NCBI RefSeq assembly: GCF_025961205.1 | Contig: NZ_JAOQNH010000002.1 | Coordinates: 643,501-707,500, forward strand | Length of the DNA stretch: 64,000 nucleotides | Direction: 5' to 3' | DNA from: Azospirillum fermentarium | GTDB lineage: Bacteria > Pseudomonadota > Alphaproteobacteria > Azospirillales > Azospirillaceae | Shown here: positions 16,718 through 25,493 of the stretch, piece by piece | Numbering within the stretch: the stretch's first letter is position 1 | How the letters are laid out: each line of letters starts with the position of its first letter | Program-made: the position numbers and the translations under genes | Notes under the pieces: generated by a model | Database searches by the model: none | Told to the model about the DNA's origin: nothing | What the model saw: the letters and a program-made list of their open reading frames with translations, nothing else

Positions 16718-17302
16718 ATGCCGCTGACCCCGTCCAACAGCCTGGCCCTTGGCACGCCGGCCCCGGCCTTCTCCCTGCCCGACCCGGCGGGGAAGGTGGT
16801 GTCGCTGGCGGATTTCGACGGGGCGCCGGCGCTGTTGGTGGCCTTCATCTCCAACCGCTGCCCCTATGTGAAGCTGATCCGCGAGGCGCTGGCCGCCTTC
16901 GCCGCGGACTACCAGCCGCGCGGGCTGGCGGTGGTGGCCGTCAACGCCAACGATTTCGACGCCCACCCGGAAGAAACCCCGGCAAAGACGGCGGAAGAGG
17001 CGGCGGCCGTCGGCTACGGCTTCCCCTATCTGGTGGACGCCGACCAGCGGGTGGCCCAGGCGTTCCAGGCGGCCTGCACCCCCGATTTCTTCCTCTACGA
17101 CCGCAGCCGCGGCCTCTACTACCACGGGCAGTTCGACGACGCCCGGCCCAACGGCGCCACGCCGGTGACGGGCGGCGACCTGCGTGCCGCCGTTGACCGA
17201 CTGCTGGCCGGCGAAGCGCCGCCGGCGGAGCAGAAAAACAGCATCGGCTGCAACATCAAATGGCGCCCCGGCAACGAGCCGGACGCCGTTCTCCCCGCCT
17301 GA
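16718..17302 (+). CDS. Thioredoxin-fold / AhpC-TSA family protein
   Basis: 194 aa from the ATG at 16718 (ACGGAG upstream). N-terminal PAPAFSLPDPAGKVVSLADF and then FISNRCPYVKLIREAL place it in the peroxiredoxin-like thioredoxin superfamily. The active site has only one Cys in the usual CxxC position (CPYV), so it is not a classical disulphide reductase. Two more Cys occur: one in the QAACTPDFFLYDR cis-Pro region, common in this subgroup, and one near the C-terminus (IGCNIKW). No signal peptide is visible, so it is cytoplasmic. It opens the second transcription unit of the sulfur region and may handle reactive sulfur or reduce a partner. Confidence 0.8.
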   Translation: MPLTPSNSLALGTPAPAFSLPDPAGKVVSLADFDGAPALLVAFISNRCPYVKLIREALAAFAADYQPRGLAVVAVNANDFDAHPEETPAKTAEEAAAVGYGFPYLVDADQRVAQAFQAACTPDFFLYDRSRGLYYHGQFDDARPNGATPVTGGDLRAAVDRLLAGEAPPAEQKNSIGCNIKWRPGNEPDAVLPA

Positions 17303-17317
17303 TCCGGTGCACCCCCC

Positions 17318-18082
17318 ATGCCCATCACCGACCCGCTGTTCTACCTCGCCGCCGTTCCGGCGGTTCTGCTCGCCGGAATCGGCAAGGGCGGGCTGGGGGG
17401 ATTGGGTCTGTTGTCGGTACCGTTGATGGCCCTTGTGGCCGGGCCGGTGCAGGCGGCGGGGGTGATGCTGCCGATCCTGTGCGTGATGGACCTGTTCGGC
17501 CTGTGGGCCTACCGCCGGTCGTGGAACGGGACGCTGCTGAGGGTGATGCTGCCCGGCGCCCTGATCGGCATCGGCGCCGGCACGCTGGCCTTCGGCCATC
17601 TGGACGAAGACGCCGTGCGGCTGGTCATCGGTCTGCTGGCGGTGGGTTTCGCCGGCCGCTACTGGCTGACGCGGCTGCTGGCCCGGCCCGAGGCGGCGGC
17701 ACGGGCGCCGTCGCGGGCGGCGGGGGTGTTCTGGGCCGGGGTGTCGGGCTTCACCAGCTTCCTGGCCCATGCCGGCGGACCGCCGGTGATGGTGTGGCTG
17801 CTGCCCCAGCGGCTGGACCGCATGACCCTGGCCGGCACCACCGTGGTCCTGTTCGGCATCGTCAACTGGGTGAAGCTGGTTCCCTATGGCTGGCTGGGGC
17901 AGTTGGGCGCGGCGAACATGGCAACCGCCCTGGTGCTGTCACCCCTGGCACCGCTGGGCATCTGGATGGGCGTGCGCCTGACCCGCCGGCTGAACGACGG
18001 GCTGTTCCACCGGCTGAGTCACGCCGTGCTGCTGCTGACCGGGCTGAAGCTGTGCGCCGATGCCTTTTCCTCCTCCCCCTGA
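17318..18082 (+). CDS. TauE/SafE (TSUP) family membrane exporter
   Basis: 254 aa with about seven to eight hydrophobic segments. GIGKGGLGGLGLLSVPLMAL near the N-terminus and GFTSFLAHAGGPPVMVWLLP in the second half are the two inverted family repeats. Members export sulfite, sulfonates or sulfoacetate. Its place in a sulfonate-type cluster suggests it removes sulfite released by desulfonation. It is 15 bp after the thioredoxin-like gene and 12 bp before the flavoprotein gene, so it is part of one operon. Confidence 0.88.
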   Translation: MPITDPLFYLAAVPAVLLAGIGKGGLGGLGLLSVPLMALVAGPVQAAGVMLPILCVMDLFGLWAYRRSWNGTLLRVMLPGALIGIGAGTLAFGHLDEDAVRLVIGLLAVGFAGRYWLTRLLARPEAAARAPSRAAGVFWAGVSGFTSFLAHAGGPPVMVWLLPQRLDRMTLAGTTVVLFGIVNWVKLVPYGWLGQLGAANMATALVLSPLAPLGIWMGVRLTRRLNDGLFHRLSHAVLLLTGLKLCADAFSSSP

Positions 18083-18094
18083 AGGACGTTTTGC

Positions 18095-19699
18095 ATGACC
18101 GCACCTGTTGCCCACCCCGGTCCCGACGGCGTGGATCTCGTTCTGGATACCGACGTGCTGGTGCTGGGCGGCGGACCCGCCGGCACCTGGGCCGCCCTGG
18201 CGGCGCGGGAGGCCGGGGCCGCCGTCATCCTGGCCGACAAGGGCTATGTCGGCACCAGCGGCGCCACCGCACCGTCGAACACCGGCGCGCTCTATCTGCC
18301 CGACCCGGCGCAGCGGGCGGCCCTGATCGCCAAACGCTGGCCGGGCACCCATGGTCTGGCCGACCGCGCGTGGCTGGAGCGGACCATGGAGATCTCGTTC
18401 CGCCGCATCGACCAATTGGCGGACAAGGGCTATCCGTTCCCGGTGGACGAGACGGGGCAGACGTACCGCGCCAACCTGCGCGGGCCGGACTACATGCGCT
18501 TCATGCGCAAGCTGGTGCTGGAAGCGGGCGTGCGGGTGCTCGACCATTCCCCGGCGCAGGAACTGCTGGTGGACGGCGAGGGAACGGTGGCCGGGGCCGC
18601 CGGCTACAGCCGGCAGCAGAACCAGCGCTGGCGGGTGCGGGCCGGGGCCGTGGTCATCGCCACCGGCGGCTGTGCCTTCCTGTCCAAGGCGCTGGGGTGC
18701 AACGTGCTGACCGGCGACGGCTATCTGATGGCGGCGGAGGCCGGGGCCGTGATGTCGGGCATGGAGTTTTCCAGCGTCTACGGCATCGCCGCCGCCCACG
18801 CCTCGGTCACCAAGGGGCTGCCGTTCTTCTGGGCCACCCTGACCCACGAGGACGGGTCGCCGGTGGAGCCCAAGGGCGACCGCGCCACCACCATCGCCAG
18901 CGCGCATGTGTCCGGGCGCACCGTCTACGCCAAACTGGACAAGGCCGACGAGGCCATGCGCGGGTGGCTGCGCCGCAGCCAGCCCAACTGCTTCCTGCCC
19001 TTCGACCGGCTGGGCATCGACCCCTTCACCCAGCGGTTCCCGGTGGGGCTGCGGCTGGAGGGGACGGTGCGCGGCACCGGCGGCATCCGGCTGACGGACG
19101 AGACCTGCGCCACCGGCGTGCCCGGCCTCTACGCCGCCGGGGATGCGGCAACGCGGGAGGAGATCGGCGGCGCCAGCACCGGGGCCGGCGGCCCCAACGC
19201 CTCGTGGGCCATCGCCACCGGGGCGCTGTCGGGGGCGGCGGCGGCCGTCTTCGCCCGCACCGCCGGGACGGGGCGGGCCCTGCGCGCCATCGGCGGCGCC
19301 GGCCTGCGGCCGTCCGACGGCGGCAGCGCCATCGCGGCGGACGAGGTGGTGCGCGCGGTCCAGGCGGAGATGCTGCCGCCGGAGCGCAACCTGTTCCGCA
19401 CCGGCGCCGGGCTGGACGCATCCCGCGACCGGCTGGACGGGGTGTGGACGGAAATCGCCGCCCGCCCGCTGTCCGGCGACCCGGTGCGGGTGCGCGAGGC
19501 GGCGGCCATGGCCGCCACCGCCCGCTGGATCGTCGCCAGCGCCCGCCAGCGCCCGGAAACCCGCGGCATCAACCGCCGCACCGACCGCCCGCTGACCGAC
19601 CCCGATCAGGCCCGCCGCATCCTCAGCGGCGGCCTTGGCCGGGTGTGGGCGCGGCCCGTTCCTGAGACCACCGTCACCCGTTCGGGAGTTCCGTCATGA
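18095..19699 (+). CDS. AprA/SdhA-like FAD-dependent oxidoreductase (copy 1)
   Basis: 534 aa. N-terminal dinucleotide fold VLVLGGGPAGTWAALAAREAG (about residues 22-42) with a second FAD contact GTSGATAPSNTG. RAGAVVIATGG and the C-terminal ATGVPGLYAAGDAATREEIGGAS complete the FAD site. The overall plan is that of succinate dehydrogenase / fumarate reductase / APS reductase alpha flavoproteins, but the SDH substrate His/Arg motifs are not evident. It overlaps by ATGA with a two-cluster ferredoxin, as AprA pairs with AprB. The chemistry is unknown; redox processing of an imported organosulfur compound is an inference. Copy 2 is at 23510-25129. Confidence 0.82.
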   Translation: MTAPVAHPGPDGVDLVLDTDVLVLGGGPAGTWAALAAREAGAAVILADKGYVGTSGATAPSNTGALYLPDPAQRAALIAKRWPGTHGLADRAWLERTMEISFRRIDQLADKGYPFPVDETGQTYRANLRGPDYMRFMRKLVLEAGVRVLDHSPAQELLVDGEGTVAGAAGYSRQQNQRWRVRAGAVVIATGGCAFLSKALGCNVLTGDGYLMAAEAGAVMSGMEFSSVYGIAAAHASVTKGLPFFWATLTHEDGSPVEPKGDRATTIASAHVSGRTVYAKLDKADEAMRGWLRRSQPNCFLPFDRLGIDPFTQRFPVGLRLEGTVRGTGGIRLTDETCATGVPGLYAAGDAATREEIGGASTGAGGPNASWAIATGALSGAAAAVFARTAGTGRALRAIGGAGLRPSDGGSAIAADEVVRAVQAEMLPPERNLFRTGAGLDASRDRLDGVWTEIAARPLSGDPVRVREAAAMAATARWIVASARQRPETRGINRRTDRPLTDPDQARRILSGGLGRVWARPVPETTVTRSGVPS

Positions 19700-20076
19700 T
19701 CACGCTCGTCAGCGAATCCCGGTGCGCCGCCTGCGGCCTGTGCGTGCGCGTCTGCCCGGTGAATGTGTTCGACCCCCACCCGGACGGGGTTCCCCGCATC
19801 GCCCGTGCCGCCGACTGCCAGACCTGCTTCCTGTGCGAGATCTATTGCCCCGCCGACGCCCTCTATGTGGCGCCCCAGGCGGACGCGGCGGTGACGGTGG
19901 ACGAGGCGGATCTGGCCGCCCGCGGCCTGTTGGGCGGCTACGCCCGCGCGCTGGGCTGGAAGCGGGGCCGCATGGGCGGCACCGCCGAGGACCAGACCTT
20001 CCGCCTGCGCGCCGCCACGGCGGGCATGGAAATCCCCCGCCCGGCCCCCGCCGAGGGCACGACCCGCGCGGCCTGA
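19696..20076 (+). CDS. Two-cluster 4Fe-4S ferredoxin, AprB-like (copy 1)
   Basis: 126 aa. Clusters: CAACGLCVRVCP (from residue 11) and CQTCFLCEIYCP (from about residue 40), as in 2[4Fe-4S] ferredoxins and AprB. An extra C-terminal part (GLLGGYARALGWKRGRMGG and TFRL) is conserved in copy 2 and probably wraps the flavoprotein. It overlaps the flavoprotein stop by ATGA, so the two should form a complex. Confidence 0.87.
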   Translation: MITLVSESRCAACGLCVRVCPVNVFDPHPDGVPRIARAADCQTCFLCEIYCPADALYVAPQADAAVTVDEADLAARGLLGGYARALGWKRGRMGGTAEDQTFRLRAATAGMEIPRPAPAEGTTRAA

Positions 20077-20104
20077 CCCCCCCTTTTCTCCGGAGAGACG
20101 TTCC

Positions 20105-21184
20105 ATGACCAAGACCATGAAGACGGCGTGGCGGGCGGCGGTGGCCGCCGCCGCGGCGCTGCTGGCCGGCACCGCCCTGTCGGCCTCCGCCCTGGCGGCC
20201 GACGCTCCGTCCGTCATCCGCCTGGGCGGGCAGGGGGCCGGCTTCGGCAAGCCCTATGGCACCGGCATCATCGGCACGCTGCAGGCCAAGGGCTTCCTCG
20301 AGGACGAGTTCAAGGCCGACGGCATCAGGATCGAATGGACCTTCTTCACCGGCACCGGCCCGGCCATCAACGAGGCCATCGCCAACAAGCTGCTGGACTT
20401 CGCCAATTACGGCGGCTTGCCCAACATCGTCGGGCGGGCCGGCGGGCTGAAGACCAGGATCGTCGCCTCCTACGGCGTCGGCACCATCTATGTGGCGGCG
20501 CGCAAGGGGCTGCCCATCGCCTCCATCAAGGATCTGAAGGGGCGCCGGGTGGCGGTGGCCAAGGGCACCATCAACCACCTGTCCATGAACCGGCTGCTGA
20601 CCGACAACGGGCTGACGGAAAAGGATCTCCAGATCGTCCACCTGACCGCGCCGGACCAGTTGGCGGCGCTGTCGTCGGGCGACGTGGACGCGGCATTCGG
20701 GTCGATCAATTTTCTGGGCCTGCGCGACAAGGGCATCGTCGATATCGTCGCCGACACCAAGGGGCCGCCCCAGCCGGCCAGCTTCTTCGGCGCCCTGACG
20801 GTGCATGAGGATTTCGCCGCCGCGTACCCCGATCACACCCGCCGCGTGGTCAAGGCGTTCGTCAAGGCCGCCCACTGGTCCTCGCTGGAGGAGAACCGCG
20901 AGGCGCTGATCGATCTGTGGTCATTGTCCGGCTCCCCCCGCGCCGCACTGGCCGAGGATCTGGCGGGGCAGGATCTGGCCCAGCGCAACAACCCGCGCAT
21001 CGACGGCTTCTACCGCGCCCAGTACGTGAACGCCGTGGCCTTCGCCCAGGAAAACCGGCTGATCCGCGCGCCCATCGACCTGGACGCCTGGATCGACCCC
21101 AGCTTCCTCGATGCCGCCCTGAAGGAGCTGAAGCTGGACTCCGTCTGGCCCGAGCGCGGTGACGACGGCAAGCCGAAATCATGA
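20105..21184 (+). CDS. ABC transporter substrate-binding protein, SsuA/NMT1 family (copy 1)
   Basis: 359 aa with a signal peptide of about 31 residues (basic start, Ala-rich core, SALA-ADA). The mature part has the NMT1/SsuA pattern: GTLQAKGFLEDEFK, then GPAINEAIANKLLDFANYGGLPNIVG, IKDLKGRRVAVAKGT and AALSSGDVDAAFGS. It should bind the substrate for the permease/ATPase at 14-16.5 kb. It is unusual in lacking neighbouring permeases of its own. It overlaps the MFS gene start by ATGA. Copy 2 is at 22404-23480. Confidence 0.87.
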   Translation: MTKTMKTAWRAAVAAAAALLAGTALSASALAADAPSVIRLGGQGAGFGKPYGTGIIGTLQAKGFLEDEFKADGIRIEWTFFTGTGPAINEAIANKLLDFANYGGLPNIVGRAGGLKTRIVASYGVGTIYVAARKGLPIASIKDLKGRRVAVAKGTINHLSMNRLLTDNGLTEKDLQIVHLTAPDQLAALSSGDVDAAFGSINFLGLRDKGIVDIVADTKGPPQPASFFGALTVHEDFAAAYPDHTRRVVKAFVKAAHWSSLEENREALIDLWSLSGSPRAALAEDLAGQDLAQRNNPRIDGFYRAQYVNAVAFAQENRLIRAPIDLDAWIDPSFLDAALKELKLDSVWPERGDDGKPKS

Positions 21185-22407
21185 TCCTGCGCCTGCCGTC
21201 CGGGGAGACCCGCATCCTCGCCGCCATCATGGTCATCATCCTGTTCGTGATGATGGGCATGGGCATGGTGATCCCGGTGCTGTCGCTCTACGCCGATTCC
21301 TTCGGCGTCGGCGCGGCGCTGATCGGGCTGGTGACCACCGCCTTCGGCATCGCCCGGCTGGTGGTCAACCTGCCGGCGGGGATGCTGGCCGACCGTTTCG
21401 GACGGCGGTTCCTGCTGTGGGGCGGGCCGCTGATCCTGGCCGGCGCCTCGGTCGGCGCGGCGCTGGCCGGCGATTTCGTGGCGCTGGTGACGTGGCGGTT
21501 CCTCCAGGGCGTCGGCTCGGGCCTCTACATGACCGGCTCCATGATCGTGGTGGCCGATCTCAGCACCGCCGCCAACCGCGGGCGGCGCATGGCGGCGTAC
21601 CAGTCGGCGTTGCTGACCGGGGCCGGGCTGGGGCCGGCGGCGGGGGGGCTGCTGGCCTCGTGGTGGGGGTATGCGGCGCCGTTCTGGGGCTTTGCCGTGG
21701 TGTCGGGGCTGGCCGGGCTGGTGGCGCTGGCCTTCCTGCCGGAAACCCGGCCCGTCACGCCCCCGGCACCGCCTGTGACCGGAAAGAGCGGCGGCGATGT
21801 GGCCCCGTTGATCCGCGACGGGCGGTTCGTGCGGGTGGCGCTGGTCACCTTCGGCATCTTCTTCACCCGCACCGCCGCCCAGTGGCAGTTGATCCCCCTG
21901 GTGGCCGCCTGGCGGTTCGGCATGGACCCGGCCCACATCGGCACGGCGCTGGCGCTGTCGGCGCTGGCCCATCTGGCGATCATCCCGCTGGCCGGGTGGC
22001 TGGTGGACCGGTATTCGCCGCGGCTCCTCATCTCCCTGTCCGCGGCGGCGGTGGCGCTGTCGCTGGCGGTGCTGGGCATGACGGATTCGGCGTGGCTGTT
22101 CTGGGCGGCGCTGGTGCTGCTGGGGCTGTCGCTGGGGCTGGGCGGGCCGGCGGCGTCGGCCTTTGCCGCGTCGTGCGCCCCGGCGGGCCGCACCGGCGCC
22201 ACGATGGGGCTGCTGCGCACGGTGGGCGACGCCGGGTTCGTCGCCGGGCCGATGGTGGTCGGCGTGGTGATGGACATCGGCCACACCGGCCCCGGCGCCG
22301 GGCTGATGCTCAACGCCGCCCTGATGGCCGCCGCCGCCGCGGCCTTCGTCTCCCTTCCTTCTCCTCCCCCCTCATCGTCCCTGACAGAAGAGGCCGTGTT
22401 GCCATGA
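21181..22407 (+). CDS. Major facilitator superfamily transporter
   Basis: 408 aa, twelve predicted membrane segments. Motif A is visible as PAGMLADRFGRRFLLW (about residues 65-80). The AFGIARLVVNLPAG and FLQGVGSGLYMTGSM stretches fit drug/metabolite:H+ antiporters. Substrate is not predictable. It overlaps the preceding and following binding-protein genes by ATGA, so it is locked into the operon and may export a product or import a non-ABC substrate. Confidence 0.87.
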   Translation: MILRLPSGETRILAAIMVIILFVMMGMGMVIPVLSLYADSFGVGAALIGLVTTAFGIARLVVNLPAGMLADRFGRRFLLWGGPLILAGASVGAALAGDFVALVTWRFLQGVGSGLYMTGSMIVVADLSTAANRGRRMAAYQSALLTGAGLGPAAGGLLASWWGYAAPFWGFAVVSGLAGLVALAFLPETRPVTPPAPPVTGKSGGDVAPLIRDGRFVRVALVTFGIFFTRTAAQWQLIPLVAAWRFGMDPAHIGTALALSALAHLAIIPLAGWLVDRYSPRLLISLSAAAVALSLAVLGMTDSAWLFWAALVLLGLSLGLGGPAASAFAASCAPAGRTGATMGLLRTVGDAGFVAGPMVVGVVMDIGHTGPGAGLMLNAALMAAAAAAFVSLPSPPPSSSLTEEAVLP

Positions 22408-23480
22408 GCGTCCGTTCCACCCTCGTCTCCCTGCTGTCCGCCGCGGTCGTGGCCGCCGGCCTGACCGCCCCCGCCGCCACCCCCGCCGTTGCGGAAGAAG
22501 CCCCCGCCGCCGTCCGTTTCGGGTCGGTGGGCTTCGGCTCCGGCCAGCCCTACGGCACCGGGCTGATCGGCGTGGCCCAGGTCAAGGGCTTCGTCGAGGA
22601 TGAATTCAAGGGCACGCCGACCAAGGTGGAGTGGACCTATTTCCACGCCACCGGCCCCGCCATCAACGAGGCGCTGGCCAACCGTCAGGTGGATTTCGGC
22701 GTCTACGGCGGCCTGCCCAACATCATCGGCAAGGCCGGCGGCCTGCCCACCCGCATCGTGCTGGCCGGCGGCCCGACCCGGGTGTTCGCCGTGGCCCGCG
22801 CCGACCAGCCCATCGCCGATCTGAAGGATCTGAAGGGCCGCCGCATCGCGGTGCAAAAGGCGACCATCATCCATTTCGTCCTGCTGCGCGCGCTGGAAGC
22901 CAACGGGCTGACGGAAAAGGACGTGACGCTGGTGGACCTGAAGAACGCCGACCAGCTGGCCGCACTGACCGCCGGCAGCGTCGATGCGGCGTTCGGGGCC
23001 AGTTTCCTGCTGCCGCTCCGCGACAAGGGGGTGGTGAAGGTGATCTACAGCACCCGCCAGGGCCCGTCCTCGGCCCAGACCTTCAGCGGCGTGCTGGTCC
23101 ACAACGACTTCGCCAGGCAGTACCCGGAAGCCACCGCCAAGGTGGTCCGCGGCTTCGTCCGCGCCGCCCACTGGGCCTCGTTCGAGGAGAACCGGGAGGA
23201 GGCGGTGGCGGTGTGGTCCAAGTCCGGCATCCCCTCTGCGGTCCTGAAGGAGGATTACGACGGCGAGCCGCTGAGGAGCCAGTTCAACATCCTGATCGAC
23301 GACTACACCCGCGCGCGCTTTGCCGACGGCATCGCGTTCGCCAGGCAGCAGAAGCTGATCCGCACCGAGATCGACCTCGATGCGTGGTTCGACCCGTCCT
23401 ATCTGGCGGCGGCGCTGAAGGATCTGAAGCTTGAGGATTTCTGGCCCCGCCGCGCCGCGGACGGCACCCCGCGGTCCTGA
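22404..23480 (+). CDS. ABC transporter substrate-binding protein, SsuA/NMT1 family (copy 2)
   Basis: 358 aa from the ATG at 22404 that overlaps the MFS stop. Signal peptide of about 30 residues ending AVA-EEA. Closely similar to copy 1 through the whole mature part (GVAQVKGFVEDEFK, INEALANRQVDFGVYGGLPNIIG, DLKDLKGRRIAVQKAT, LTAGSVDAAFGA). Differences fall in segments expected to line the ligand pocket, which suggests a related but distinct ligand. It probably shares the single upstream permease/ATPase. Confidence 0.87.
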   Translation: MSVRSTLVSLLSAAVVAAGLTAPAATPAVAEEAPAAVRFGSVGFGSGQPYGTGLIGVAQVKGFVEDEFKGTPTKVEWTYFHATGPAINEALANRQVDFGVYGGLPNIIGKAGGLPTRIVLAGGPTRVFAVARADQPIADLKDLKGRRIAVQKATIIHFVLLRALEANGLTEKDVTLVDLKNADQLAALTAGSVDAAFGASFLLPLRDKGVVKVIYSTRQGPSSAQTFSGVLVHNDFARQYPEATAKVVRGFVRAAHWASFEENREEAVAVWSKSGIPSAVLKEDYDGEPLRSQFNILIDDYTRARFADGIAFARQQKLIRTEIDLDAWFDPSYLAAALKDLKLEDFWPRRAADGTPRS

Positions 23481-23509
23481 ACCCTGCCTGAGACAGAGGA
23501 GAAACACCC

Positions 23510-25129
23510 ATGGTTCTTCCCACGCGGGTGACGGAATCGTCCCACGCGCTGACGCTCACCGCCGACGTGCTGGTGATCGGCGGCGGGCCGGCGGGATGCT
23601 GGGCGGCGCTGTCCGCCCGCGCTGCCGGGGCCAGCGTCGTGCTGGTGGAAAAGGGGTACGTGGGCACCAGCGGCGCCACCGCCCCCGCCAACACCACGCT
23701 GTTCTACACAGTGCCCGGCGACACGTTCCAGAACGACGCCATGCTGGACGACCGCATGGGCACCGCCCAGGGTTTCGCCGTGCGCAGCCATGTGCGGCGG
23801 GTCTATGACGAGACCACGGTTCAGATCGAACTGATGACCCGCTGGGGTTACCCCTGGCCGCGGAACGAGGAGGGCAAGGCGTTCTGCGGCAACCTGCGCG
23901 GTCCCGATTACATGGTGTTCCTGCGCAACCGCCTGCTGGCCGAGGGCGTGCGTGTCCTCGACCACAGCCCGGCGCTGGAGTTGCTGGGAGCGGGCGGCGT
24001 GGTCGCCGGGGCCGCCGGCATCCGGCGGCGGACGGGGGAGACGTGGGCGGTGCGGGCCGGTGCCGTGGTGATCGCCACCGGCGGCACCGCGTTCCGTTCC
24101 GGCACCGTCGGCACCCACAACCTGACCGGCGACGGCTATCTGTTCGCGGCGGAAGCCGGGGCGGGCTTCTCGGGCATGGAGTTTTCCGGCCAGTACGCCC
24201 TGGCCCCGCTGGAAGGCGGGCTGACCAAGGGCATCATCTATTTCAGCGGCAGCTTTTCCGACGGCGCCGGCCAGCCGGTTCCCCGCAACGAGGTGGCCGC
24301 GGCGCTGGCCGCCGGGCGCCAAGTCTATGCCGTGCTGGACAAGGCGGGGCCCTATCTCCAGGACGGCTACCGCCTGGGCCAGCCGAACATCTTCGTCTAT
24401 TTCCAGCGGCTGGGCGGCAACCCCTTCACCGACCGCTACCCGGTCAAGCTGATGTACGAGGGCACGGTGCGTGCCGCCGGCGGGCTGGCGGTGAACGATG
24501 TGTGCGCCACCGGCGTGCCGGGGCTGTACGCCGTGGGCGACGCCACCACCCGCGAGATCCTGACCGGCACAGCCATGAGCGGCGGCGGGCCGGCGGTGGC
24601 GTGGTGCATCGCGTCCGGCACCTGGGCCGGGCGTGACGCCGCCGCCTTCGCCGCCGGACTGGGGGACAAGGCGCCCACCCGTGTGTTCGCGGGGCTGGGG
24701 CAGGCGGGCCTGCGCCCGCGGGTGGCCAAACCGTCCGTCGATGCGGCCACGGTCACCGCGGCGGTGCAGGCGGAAATCGTGCCGCCGGCCAAGAGCTTCC
24801 GGCGCAGCGCCCAAGCGCTGGCCCACACCGCGGGCGTGCTCGACGGGCTGTGGGCGGCGGTGCGCGACGGGCTGGCGCTGGACAGCGCCTACCCCACCCC
24901 CGACGCCCACGCCCGTGCCGTCATCCGTGCGCGCGAGGCGGCGGCGCTGGTGGCCACCGGGCGGTGGATCACCGCGGCGGCGCAGGCGCGCACGGAAACC
25001 CGCGGCCTGCACCGCCGGTCGGATTTCCCCGCCCGCGACCCGTCGCAGCACCATCACATCCTGACCGGCGGCCTGGACACCCTGTGGGTCCGCACCGCCC
25101 CCGCGCACGAGGAGGCCGTGGCCGCATGA
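23510..25129 (+). CDS. AprA/SdhA-like FAD-dependent oxidoreductase (copy 2)
   Basis: 539 aa, paralogue of the flavoprotein at 18095-19699. FAD motifs: VLVIGGGPAGCWAALSARAAG, GTSGATAPANTT, RAGAVVIATGGTAF, ATGVPGLYAVGDATTREIL. Both copies share the NLRGPDYM segment and a C-terminal TETRGLHRRSDFP/PETRGINRRTDRP stretch like the C-terminal domain of SDH/APS-reductase flavoproteins. AGAGGAGAAACACCC precedes the ATG. It overlaps its own ferredoxin by ATGA. Two diverged pairs imply two substrates, not a recent tandem duplication. Confidence 0.82.
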   Translation: MVLPTRVTESSHALTLTADVLVIGGGPAGCWAALSARAAGASVVLVEKGYVGTSGATAPANTTLFYTVPGDTFQNDAMLDDRMGTAQGFAVRSHVRRVYDETTVQIELMTRWGYPWPRNEEGKAFCGNLRGPDYMVFLRNRLLAEGVRVLDHSPALELLGAGGVVAGAAGIRRRTGETWAVRAGAVVIATGGTAFRSGTVGTHNLTGDGYLFAAEAGAGFSGMEFSGQYALAPLEGGLTKGIIYFSGSFSDGAGQPVPRNEVAAALAAGRQVYAVLDKAGPYLQDGYRLGQPNIFVYFQRLGGNPFTDRYPVKLMYEGTVRAAGGLAVNDVCATGVPGLYAVGDATTREILTGTAMSGGGPAVAWCIASGTWAGRDAAAFAAGLGDKAPTRVFAGLGQAGLRPRVAKPSVDAATVTAAVQAEIVPPAKSFRRSAQALAHTAGVLDGLWAAVRDGLALDSAYPTPDAHARAVIRAREAAALVATGRWITAAAQARTETRGLHRRSDFPARDPSQHHHILTGGLDTLWVRTAPAHEEAVAA

Positions 25130-25491
25130 TCGAACTGGTTCTGGATGACCGCTGCATCGGCTGCGGATCGTGCGTCGATGCCTGCCCCGACGATGTGTTC
25201 GACGCATCCGCCGACGGCCCGCCGGTGGTGGCGCGCCAGGAGGATTGCCAGACCTGCTATCTGTGCGAACTCTTCTGTGCGGTGGACGCGCTCTACGTCT
25301 CCCCCCGCGTCACCCCCGACGCCACGGTGGACGCCGCGGCGCTGGAGGCGGCGGGGCTTCTGGGCGGCTACCGCCGCACGCTGGGCTGGGCGCGTGGCCG
25401 TCCCGGCGGCACGGACCGCGACCTGTCGTACCGCATGCACGAAGCCTTCCCCGAGCCCTTGGGCACGGCGTGGAAGCGGTCGGGCCTCTGA
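25126..25491 (+). CDS. Two-cluster 4Fe-4S ferredoxin, AprB-like (copy 2)
   Basis: 121 aa. Clusters CIGCGSCVDACP and CQTCYLCELFCA; the last Cys is followed by Ala where copy 1 has Pro. The C-terminal extension GLLGGYRRTLGWARGRPGG matches copy 1. It ends the operon; its stop is two bases from the stop of the convergent SDR gene, so termination must occur inside that gene or be shared. Confidence 0.87.
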   Translation: MIELVLDDRCIGCGSCVDACPDDVFDASADGPPVVARQEDCQTCYLCELFCAVDALYVSPRVTPDATVDAAALEAAGLLGGYRRTLGWARGRPGGTDRDLSYRMHEAFPEPLGTAWKRSGL

Positions 25492-25493
25492 CG

